From Rhynchopus sp. YZ270_cl-10 (Eukaryota; Euglenozoa; Diplonemea; Diplonemida; Diplonemidae), in assembly GCA_964035575.1 (NCBI GenBank), contig OZ037858.1:1426001-1490000 (forward strand): a stretch of DNA of 64,000 bases, given 5' to 3'. The position numbers and the translations under genes are program-made. The notes under the pieces were generated by a model, which had not been told where the DNA came from, searched no databases, and was given only the letters and a program-made list of their open reading frames with translations. Positions 53,418 through 61,232 of the stretch are shown in pieces. Position 1 is the first letter of the stretch; every line of letters begins with the position of its first letter.

Positions 53418-56400
53418 ATGACTGACATAGACAGCCGCGTGGACAAGAAGAACACTGCCATTGTGTGCGACGGGGATGAAATCTCTTTGGATGGCATTGT
53501 GACGAATGGGTCTGACGCACAGTTCAGCATGAGCGGGACGAGCGATGCTGCCGTCACTGTGTCGGATGCAGCTTCCCTGGCCTCTGCTGCTGCGCCTGCA
53601 GGGCTTGCCAACACTGTCGCGCAGGAGCATGCCTCTAGCGAGGAAGCTGGCTCCACACGTGTCGACAAGCGCAACACAGCCATTACCTGCGACAACGATG
53701 TGATCTCTCTGTCCCAAGCAAGCAGCCAGGCGACACCAGCGACACACCCATCTGCCTCCGTGCCCATGTCCTCTGCAGCAGGGTCCGTTGTTGCACCGTC
53801 CGTTGCTGAGAGTGACTTCGACGACGGCACCAGCGCGTCAGAGGTCGACTCTGCCCTCGCAAACTCACGCCTTGGACGTGGCTGCACCGCAGTTGCGAAC
53901 GACAACGACGTTGTGTCGCTCATCTCTCGCGCCACCACGTTGTCCTCCGTGCCAAGCGAAGACAACGAGCCGAAGGCGATATCGATGCACTCCGAGACAG
54001 ACGCAGACGACGACGTCCCCCCCATCGCTGAGAGAGGTACGTCAAAGGACCCTGTTGCACTGTGGAACAAGCTCGGCACCTTCTGGGACAGCTACAACGT
54101 ATGCAGGGACAAGATGTTCCCTGACACTGCTAGGGCAGAGCGGGAGAAGTCACAGGCCTCGGACATCTTGAAGTCGTACCCACCCTTTCACGGCAGGATG
54201 TCGCCTGAGCCGCCACGTGATGTTATTGAGGAGCAGGTGCGTGAAGGTTCCCCCGATGACAAGAACATTGTGACCAAGCTACAGAGCCTTGCGAACCTCC
54301 TGCAGACAGGTCTGCTCACCCCTGAGGAGTACGCTGCTGCAAAGCAGGTCGTGCTTGACGGACGTCAAGAACGTTCCCCCATGCGCAGCCAGCGCTCCGT
54401 CAGCCTCTCACCTCCCAAGCCCGAAGCCCCGGTCGATCCTTCCATCGAAGCGCAGCAAGGTGTCGGCACCTTCCCCCTCCACACGCACCTCGGCTACGAT
54501 GGTGTGCCCACCCTTGCAAGCCACCTCCCTCCCGACTTGGCAGAGCTTCTCTCGAGCAGGTCGCCGCAGCGTGCTGCGAACGCTGATGCGTCGGGTGGGT
54601 TGACGCTTGCGAGCTCTGTGCCGTCCGTCTCAGCAAGCGGGTGGGTGCCGGAGGATTTGAGTGCACGCAGGAGACACTACATCCAGGGGCAGGCGGTACC
54701 AAGCGCTGTGGAAGACATCGTGTTTCCGCAGCAGCAACAACAGCAACAACAACAACAACAACAGCAGCAGCAGCAGCAGCAGCAGCGTGTTGTGCCTCGT
54801 GACGCAGGGCTGCCGGTGTCAGGCACCATAGCAGTGGCACCATCCTTTGCGCAGCAGCCAGTGGTGCTGAACCCTGCCATGGAGGCAGCAGTGGCAGCCC
54901 TGATGACGAGCAAGGACGTCCCCGTGCCCAGAGTGGTAGAGCAGGCACCTGCCCCCCCAGAGCCCCTAGTGTCGCACACCTCAACGTCGCTCCCTGCACA
55001 CAGCGTAGGCGCAAGCGTTCCGGAGTTGTTGCAACAAACGAACGACGAAGAGTTGATGCGTCTCGTCGGCGACGTGAAGGAAAGCCTTGCCATCCAGAAC
55101 AACCCTACCATGCAGAAACTGAAGAAGCTGCGCGACGCTGGCATGCTGACCGAAGAGGAGTACAACGAGTGTGTCGGGCAGAGTGCCGCGAAGGAGCCTT
55201 CTGATGGTGTGCGTGACCAGCTCGTCAAGATGGTGTCCACAGGTGCTGCGCCGCGTCCGCAGTTCCCAAACATGCAAGGCTTCCTGAAGCCACCGCCTAC
55301 AATGCCTGCCAGCAAGCTGCCGTACGCATCCCTGCCAGCCGTGACGCCGACGTCGCAGGCTAACAAACTCTACACTGAAATGAGTGCACGTGGCGACGGT
55401 CTGCAGGAGCTGCGTTCGCAGTTCCCTAGCATCCCGGAAAGTGTGTTCCAGGCCATCAAAGACGCGGAGGGCAACACCGTCGTGAGCGATGGTGAGGGGC
55501 ACGCCTTCTCTCTTGCAGACACCACACTACCGACTACTCCAGGCACGCACCCCGGTACACAGAAACCCGTGGACGGTACACAGCAGCAGTCTCTGCACCA
55601 GGCAGTGATCGACTCCCTCATGCACCATGTCTCCGCCCCCAGCGAGCTCAGTGCGCCACCCTCCATCGCGCCTGCCATGCAGAGCCGCATGCGCAGTGCT
55701 TCGCAGGTCGCAACCCCGCAGCCACACATGCAGCAAGCGCAAGGCACGACAGCCACACTGCCGACAGTGCGCCTCCCAGCAGTGTCACCCACAGCAGGCT
55801 CGATGCAGCAGTTCCAGAGCATGCAGCAGCAGAAGCAGCTCCCACAGACGCTACCCCAGCAGCAAGAAGTCGATATGTCGCATGTCTACCAGCAGTCGCA
55901 GCAGCAGCAGCAGCCCTCAGTCACCATCCAGGAGCCCGCAAGAGAGCTCTTCGCGTCTCCCAACGAGGCTGCCGTCCGCTCCGTGTCGCCAACGAACGCT
56001 TCGCAGGATGTCCTCCGCAGCCAGCTTCTGCAGCAACAGCAGCAGCAGGCCATCATGCAGCAGCAGCTGCAGCAGCTCGCGCAGATCCAGCAAAGCCAGT
56101 TCTTCCAGCAGCAGCAGCAGCAGCAGGCCGACAAGCAGACACAGTTCCAGCTGCAGCAGCAGCTCATGCAGCAGCAGAACGCACTTCAGCAGCAGCTTGT
56201 CGCACACGCTTCTGTGCAGAGCCTGCAGAGCCCACACCAGCTCAGTGTCACGCCTCAGCAGGCAAGCTTCCCACTCCACCAGTCGACACCTCAGCCACAC
56301 AGCACACCCATCTCACCTGGACGTGCGTCACGCATCATCAAGACACCACCACCCAATGAGATGCGCGGCTTTGGCAGCGAGATCCTGCGTGACAGGCGGT

Positions 56401-56888
56401 CACCTTCGTTGAGTGAGTTCCAGTCGCAACCACAGATGCATACACAAGGCAACAAGTTTGAGGAGATGGCGCTCAAGAAGCGTCTGCGTGACGCGCTGGG
56501 CAACCCTGCGCTGTGCGAACACATCATGGGGCTGGGAGAGGCGCTGTACCAGAGCAACCCGACTGCGCTGCTTGCGGTGCTGACCGAGGTGCAGCCACAG
56601 GCACCACTGACGATGCTAGCGACCGAGTGGCGACGTGTACTCTCCAGCTGTGTCACGAGCCTCAAGAACACAGCATCACTAGGCGGACAGGCACAAGGGC
56701 TCCCCTCTCTTGCAGGCAAAGGGCCCTTCAGAAACAAAAGCATCTCACCCCGTCGCGACTACATGACAGGTGACATTGCAAGCGAAGGCTACGCGCCGTC
56801 CATGTCTCCGGCAGGACTTGGTTTTCCCTCAGGCGACTTTCACCTTCCCCGTGCAGACGAGCTCTTGAATTTCACTCGTTTAGGATAG
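53418..56888 (+). CDS. Large Gln-rich protein with internal 17-residue repeats
   Basis: Single exon, 1156 residues, starting 118 nt after the previous stop. Near the N-terminus a motif occurs three times: RVDKKNTAIVCDGDEISL, RVDKRNTAITCDNDVISL, RLGRGCTAVANDNDVVSL. Two short SHOCT-like helix pairs follow (LANLLQTGLLTPEEYAAAKQ; LKKLRDAGMLTEEEYNECVG). The C-terminal half is Gln-rich, with polyglutamine tracts encoded by mixed CAG/CAA (54728-54787) and many QQQQ blocks. A compact helical region near 1010-1060 (MALKKRLRDALGNPALCEHI) may be folded. Probably an intrinsically disordered scaffold or RNA-granule-type protein; the family is not recognised. Confidence 0.8.
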   Translation: MTDIDSRVDKKNTAIVCDGDEISLDGIVTNGSDAQFSMSGTSDAAVTVSDAASLASAAAPAGLANTVAQEHASSEEAGSTRVDKRNTAITCDNDVISLSQASSQATPATHPSASVPMSSAAGSVVAPSVAESDFDDGTSASEVDSALANSRLGRGCTAVANDNDVVSLISRATTLSSVPSEDNEPKAISMHSETDADDDVPPIAERGTSKDPVALWNKLGTFWDSYNVCRDKMFPDTARAEREKSQASDILKSYPPFHGRMSPEPPRDVIEEQVREGSPDDKNIVTKLQSLANLLQTGLLTPEEYAAAKQVVLDGRQERSPMRSQRSVSLSPPKPEAPVDPSIEAQQGVGTFPLHTHLGYDGVPTLASHLPPDLAELLSSRSPQRAANADASGGLTLASSVPSVSASGWVPEDLSARRRHYIQGQAVPSAVEDIVFPQQQQQQQQQQQQQQQQQQQRVVPRDAGLPVSGTIAVAPSFAQQPVVLNPAMEAAVAALMTSKDVPVPRVVEQAPAPPEPLVSHTSTSLPAHSVGASVPELLQQTNDEELMRLVGDVKESLAIQNNPTMQKLKKLRDAGMLTEEEYNECVGQSAAKEPSDGVRDQLVKMVSTGAAPRPQFPNMQGFLKPPPTMPASKLPYASLPAVTPTSQANKLYTEMSARGDGLQELRSQFPSIPESVFQAIKDAEGNTVVSDGEGHAFSLADTTLPTTPGTHPGTQKPVDGTQQQSLHQAVIDSLMHHVSAPSELSAPPSIAPAMQSRMRSASQVATPQPHMQQAQGTTATLPTVRLPAVSPTAGSMQQFQSMQQQKQLPQTLPQQQEVDMSHVYQQSQQQQQPSVTIQEPARELFASPNEAAVRSVSPTNASQDVLRSQLLQQQQQQAIMQQQLQQLAQIQQSQFFQQQQQQQADKQTQFQLQQQLMQQQNALQQQLVAHASVQSLQSPHQLSVTPQQASFPLHQSTPQPHSTPISPGRASRIIKTPPPNEMRGFGSEILRDRRSPSLSEFQSQPQMHTQGNKFEEMALKKRLRDALGNPALCEHIMGLGEALYQSNPTALLAVLTEVQPQAPLTMLATEWRRVLSSCVTSLKNTASLGGQAQGLPSLAGKGPFRNKSISPRRDYMTGDIASEGYAPSMSPAGLGFPSGDFHLPRADELLNFTRLG

Positions 56889-56935
56889 AAGAAAGGTGAG
56901 CTGTTTTTTTTTTACGGGAAGTTGTGACATTATTT

Positions 56936-56969
56936 TAAGATGTGTGTGCACGAAAGGCACATTTATTTA
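56936..56969 (+). repeat. Dispersed AGATGTGTGC...GCACAT hairpin motif
   Basis: TAAGATGTGTGTGCACGAAA, then GGCACATTTATTTA, 48 nt after the stop at 56888. Related copies at 5721, 6843 and 11870. Confidence 0.55.
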
Positions 56970-57140
56970 TTTCAAATTTTCGTTTCGTCTCTGTGTGCGA
57001 TGTGAATGCAGCAAGCGGCGCCCCACTTTTTTTTGTACATATTTTACCTAGAGAAGGAAATGGGCTGTTATTTTACTGGTGTATATTTTGTTAAATGAAA
57101 GCGTTGTTAAGTCACCCCCCCTCGATTGTTCGAAAACCCA

Positions 57141-57190
57141 CGGAGTGTCAGTGCCTGCGTCCCAGAGGCGCTTGTACTATCAGCTTCACT
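57141..57190 (+). repeat. Dispersed GTGCCTGCG hairpin motif, copy 3
   Basis: CACGGAGTGTCA, GTGCCTGCGTCCCAGAGGCG, then CTATCAGCTTCACT. Stem GCGTC with GGCGC. The rest of the 56889-57508 spacer is AT-rich with no gene seen. Confidence 0.65.
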
Positions 57191-57508
57191 TTTTTTTTTT
57201 TTTTTTTGGATTTTTTGAATGAAGAGCATGTAATGATAGAGGTGCCATAGAATCTCGGCACCTCCTTGCCCCCTGTTGGTTTTGTATTTTATTTTTGTAA
57301 CCGACCTCCCGCCTCTTTGTATTAGCATTAGTATCGAACAAATGAACGCTATTCTGTCTTTACCCCTTTACCCCTCCGCCCTCCTTCCTCCCCGCCCTCC
57401 TACAAAGCCCAGGCAGTAAGCCACACACAGCAACGTATCAATAAAGCGAGTTTTCTTTCGGTTTTTCTGACGTATCCGTAGCGAATAAGGATTTTGTTCG
57501 CGTCCATC

Positions 57509-59629
57509 ATGCGTCGTGTCGGCGTACTGGACACGCTCCTGCAGAAGCGTGATGTGCAGGCGAACTTCTGTGTCATTGGGAGTGAGGTCTTCGATAGCTG
57601 GAAGGAGCTGCGCACACGTATCAAGGACCTACAGACACTGGGGCACAGACAGGCGTCGGAGGCGGCAGACAAACGATATATCTTTGACGCGCGCGACGCA
57701 AGCTTCTTGCAGGGTCTGCTTCAGTACCACACAAAGGCGGCCGAGAAGATGGGCGACGGTGTGCAGGCACACACCTTCGATGTGCACGACCCCCAGGGCA
57801 GGTTTGTTGTCATGCAGAAAGCAGGCGGCTGTGTCGGGTGGTCTGCGAAGCGTGCGGCAGAGGCGCTCATCAAGGTGAAGGCTGTGAACAGTGCGCAGGC
57901 CACTGCGTCTGCGGCAGGCCTCGTGCAGGACGAAGATGAGCAAGAGCAGGAAGTAGTCGAAGAGGAAGTTGTGCCCGAAGTCCTGAAGCGCAAACGTGCC
58001 AGCAGCATTACCATTCCTGATGAGGTGGAGCGCCGTCCCCTGAAGACGCTGCGCACCGAACGCGAGCTCTGCCTTGCTATCGTGCACGGTGCGGAGCGTC
58101 TTGGATGCTACGAGGCGGTGCGTGCCTTTGCTGCGCTCGGGTACACACCCTGCCTCGTGAAGATGGACGGAGACAACATGCTGTGCGCCTTTGACGCAGC
58201 AGACTACGATGCGCTGCAGACACGCCTCGACGAATACCCGACGTTTCTTGGGTTGGAGTGGGAGCTGACGGAGGACACGAGTGTGTGGGGCAACGGGCTC
58301 AAGGCGTCGCAGAACGCAGTGCGTGAGGGGCGTGCGTTTGACCCGTCGCAGCTGCCTGAAGGGTTGACAGTGTTGCCGGACTTTCTCAGTGAAGAAGAGG
58401 AGCAGCAGCTGTTGCATGCATATGGCGACTCCTCTGTCGAGTGGGACAGCAACAAAGTGATGGACAGACGTGTTGCGCAGTACGGATACGAATTCGACTA
58501 CAGCACCGGGCGTGCCCTGCATGTACTCGACCGTCCCATCTCGGAGCACCTCCGCTTTCTCGTTGAACGCTTCCGCGACGGCGTCGAAGAGGAACACCAA
58601 ACACTGCGCGACCCTGACCAGGTGATCGTCAACGAGTACTACCCCGGGCAAGGCATCGGCATGCACACAGACAGGACAGTTCTCTTCGACGACACGATCC
58701 ATGTTGTCAGTGTTGGGTCCGATGCGTCTATGACCTTCACGTTGAATGAGGAAGGGGACAGGCGGCGTGTGCACATCCCCATCCCGCGCAGGTCGTGCTA
58801 CATCATGCGTGGGGACTGTCGGTTCAATTGGCAGCACGGCCTCGCGACGCTGCCGCATGATACGTACAATGGGTGTCTTGTGCAGCGTGCACGGCGCATG
58901 TCGTTCACGTTCCGCAAGGTGCTCAACGAGGCACGCAAGCGCTCAGGGCTCTGCATCAACGACGTCGTCTACGCCACGCTGGCGCAGCTGCTCCACGACC
59001 TCGAGGACATGTACCTGCCAGAAGAGGAGCTGCAGAACCTCATGTCCGCACTGCTCCTGCTCTACCCGATGTTCGAAGTCGATGCCAGCGAGCTCTACCT
59101 GGACGACGACAGCCGCGTCCACGCGAAGCAAAGCAACGGTGACGTGGTCAGCACATTGCGGGTATGTTTTGCTTTGCTTCTTTTATTCTTCACAACACAT
59201 CCACAGGACGGACGCACCCTTGTGTGGAACCTGCGCGATACTGCGCAACGTGTCTTCGAAGGGTACCATGAGTTGCACCCGAAGGACCCAAAGAAGGAAG
59301 TGTTGCCTGCACAGCGGTTGGTGGCGACGCTTGCGGGGAAGCAGTTCTACAGCGAGCAGGAGCTGCACAGCTACGTGGCAGACATGCCCGAAGGTGAAGC
59401 AGTCGGGCTGCAGCGGTACGTGCTCATGGCGCTCCTCGGGCACCACCCCGCAGGCCCGCTCATGATGCGCGACGGTATCAAGAGCATAGGAAAAGCGGGC
59501 GCCAACTGCTTCTCCGAAACATCCTCAGGATCACGGGAGTGGTCCCCCACAGCAGCAATCCGGTTTCTCTTCAAACCCGAGCAGCAAGGAAAAAAGCGGG
59601 CGAACAAGCGGGACAAAGGGGACAACTAG
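57509..59629 (+). CDS. AlkB-type 2-oxoglutarate/Fe(II) dioxygenase, possible RRM-like N-terminal domain (two exons)
   Basis: Intron 59162-59206 (45 nt, in frame) leaves 691 residues. The AlkB core lies around residues 285-475: LTVLPDFLSEEEEQQLL, VNEYYPGQGIGMHTDRT with iron ligands H386 and D388, CYIMRGDCRFNWQHGL with the distal His near 443, and RRMSFTFRKV with the 2-oxoglutarate-binding Arg. The nucleotide lid and NEYYPGQGIGxHxD resemble the ALKBH8/ALKBH1-like eukaryotic group acting on RNA. Upstream, ELCLAIVHGAERLGCYEAVR...PCLVKMDGDNMLCAF may be an RRM-like fold, as in ALKBH8; this is weaker. The C-terminal 200 residues are helical and unassigned, ending in a basic tail. The first true ATG is at 57509. 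Confidence 0.87.
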   Translation: MRRVGVLDTLLQKRDVQANFCVIGSEVFDSWKELRTRIKDLQTLGHRQASEAADKRYIFDARDASFLQGLLQYHTKAAEKMGDGVQAHTFDVHDPQGRFVVMQKAGGCVGWSAKRAAEALIKVKAVNSAQATASAAGLVQDEDEQEQEVVEEEVVPEVLKRKRASSITIPDEVERRPLKTLRTERELCLAIVHGAERLGCYEAVRAFAALGYTPCLVKMDGDNMLCAFDAADYDALQTRLDEYPTFLGLEWELTEDTSVWGNGLKASQNAVREGRAFDPSQLPEGLTVLPDFLSEEEEQQLLHAYGDSSVEWDSNKVMDRRVAQYGYEFDYSTGRALHVLDRPISEHLRFLVERFRDGVEEEHQTLRDPDQVIVNEYYPGQGIGMHTDRTVLFDDTIHVVSVGSDASMTFTLNEEGDRRRVHIPIPRRSCYIMRGDCRFNWQHGLATLPHDTYNGCLVQRARRMSFTFRKVLNEARKRSGLCINDVVYATLAQLLHDLEDMYLPEEELQNLMSALLLLYPMFEVDASELYLDDDSRVHAKQSNGDVVSTLRVCFALLLLFFTTHPQDGRTLVWNLRDTAQRVFEGYHELHPKDPKKEVLPAQRLVATLAGKQFYSEQELHSYVADMPEGEAVGLQRYVLMALLGHHPAGPLMMRDGIKSIGKAGANCFSETSSGSREWSPTAAIRFLFKPEQQGKKRANKRDKGDN

Positions 59630-59795
59630 CCTCAAGCACAATGTGTTTGCCTTTTAGGGGGGTGCGAAAGCACCCTCACAAAGCCCCATTGAAACCGTTT
59701 GCATCGCGCTTACAAAAAATAAAAAAAGCGAGAACGATCCATCCAACAAGCTCTTGCCCTCTTTCCACCACCCTTCCACCTCACCACTCACAGAA

Positions 59796-60803
59796 ATGAG
59801 GTCTCTACAGCTACTCGCTCTCATATGCTCTTTGCATGGAAGTGTCATTCTTGTGCAGGACGCAGGGGTTGATGACTACATGTGTACGGTGATGCTGGCG
59901 GGGTTTGAGGACTTCCATGGGGAGGTCATTGTGAACGCAGACTCCAACGTGCCGTCCAGTGTGGAGGCGGCAGACCAACTGCACAGACTGCTGGCCAGTG
60001 CGCGGGGCCAGAGTGACAACATTGCACTGTCGCTGAGCAGGGCAAGGATGTACAATGCCTTTCCCTGGGGGTACAGAATGGACTCCCAGAAGTTCCTGAA
60101 CCTGACAAGCAAGCTTGAGCCGGGCACATCCCTCGAGTGGCCCTTCAAAGACGGGGACGCATGGCTCGAACAGTACCTCGAGGCACACACCAACGTGAGT
60201 GTCGTGCTCACAACAGCACCCACACCGCTCACCGACCTTTTCAAGAAGAGACCCGAGCTCATCCACAAACTCAGCGGGGTCTACTGGATGGCAGGCGCAG
60301 TCGACGTGGACGGCAACCTCGACCCCACGGAGTACACCTGGAACAACAGCAAGGCGGAGTGGAATGTCTACACCGACCCCGAAGCAGGACAGTCGCTGCT
60401 GCGTTTGCTGCACGGCAAGGTTCCCGTGTACCTGTTCCCGCTCGACATATCGAACACAACGCCACTGAGTGCCGACTTCTTCCAAGCAATCCAGGACGCT
60501 ATCAACACGTCGTCCGGCCAAGAGCGTGTCCTACACCAGCTTGTGTACGACGCATACTACATGGACGTGGACAACCCGTACTACCGCCTATGGGACACTG
60601 TCACGGCAGGATACCTCCTTTGGAAGCAGCTGTACCAGGAGCCGAAGAAGGTGTCCATGGAAATTGTCACAGCGCCACAGAACATGGGCTGGACACGTGT
60701 GTGCAAGGAGGTGTCGCCCGACTGTTACGATGCCTATGTCGTGTATGACTTCAAATCCGATTCTGCCAGGAAGGAGTTCATCGTGCGTGTGGCGGGTGTA
60801 TAG
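59796..60803 (+). CDS. Secreted nucleoside-hydrolase-like protein
   Basis: 335 residues. MRSLQLLALICSLHGSVIL is a short signal-peptide-like start. It matches the inosine/uridine-preferring nucleoside hydrolase fold: QDAGVDDYMCTVML at the N-terminal Asp cluster, a YWMAGAVDVDGNLDP strand (family GGA...GN), EWNVYTDPEAGQSLL (family EFN...DPEAA), and LWDTVTAGYLL for the C-terminal Asp. Such enzymes release free base and ribose. The usual Asp cluster is DxDxGxDD; here the first Asp is replaced (VQDAGVDD), which could affect calcium binding or catalysis. Several NxS/T sites fit secretion. The ATG is 2 nt after an AG. Confidence 0.8.
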   Translation: MRSLQLLALICSLHGSVILVQDAGVDDYMCTVMLAGFEDFHGEVIVNADSNVPSSVEAADQLHRLLASARGQSDNIALSLSRARMYNAFPWGYRMDSQKFLNLTSKLEPGTSLEWPFKDGDAWLEQYLEAHTNVSVVLTTAPTPLTDLFKKRPELIHKLSGVYWMAGAVDVDGNLDPTEYTWNNSKAEWNVYTDPEAGQSLLRLLHGKVPVYLFPLDISNTTPLSADFFQAIQDAINTSSGQERVLHQLVYDAYYMDVDNPYYRLWDTVTAGYLLWKQLYQEPKKVSMEIVTAPQNMGWTRVCKEVSPDCYDAYVVYDFKSDSARKEFIVRVAGV

Positions 60804-61232
60804 TAGAGAGGTAAGCGTGACCCCAGTCACGTTGCTTCGACGTACACAGTACGCTTCAGCATAGTCCTAAATCCCAACGTAACGCCTATCAATCCCGAGT
60901 GCTGATACTCGAGTTGGAGAAATATACATAGTGACAACAGCAAGGTTGCACTACTCAAAAGGTTGGGGGGTTTTTATAGTTGTGTAAACTAGTACAGTTC
61001 CACTTTCTAAATCTTATTTTTTGCACTTCCCCTACCAACGGGCGTCCTCACATATTCCTCCACTGTGTCCACAACTAGTCCACAGTAGCTAGTCGCAGGC
61101 AACAGATACCTAACATACTAGGTTCACTTTGCCCACTCCTAAACACTACAACAAAATAAACCACACATCACAACAGGTATTCGCCACAAAAACACACAAA
61201 AGAAGAAAATAATAGACAAGAAAGGTAACAGA
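60804..61232. other. Gene-free spacer
   Basis: No gene or repeat seen. CATCACAACAG near 61175 and GGTAACAG just before the ATG are possible splice acceptors for the transglutaminase. Confidence 0.5.
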
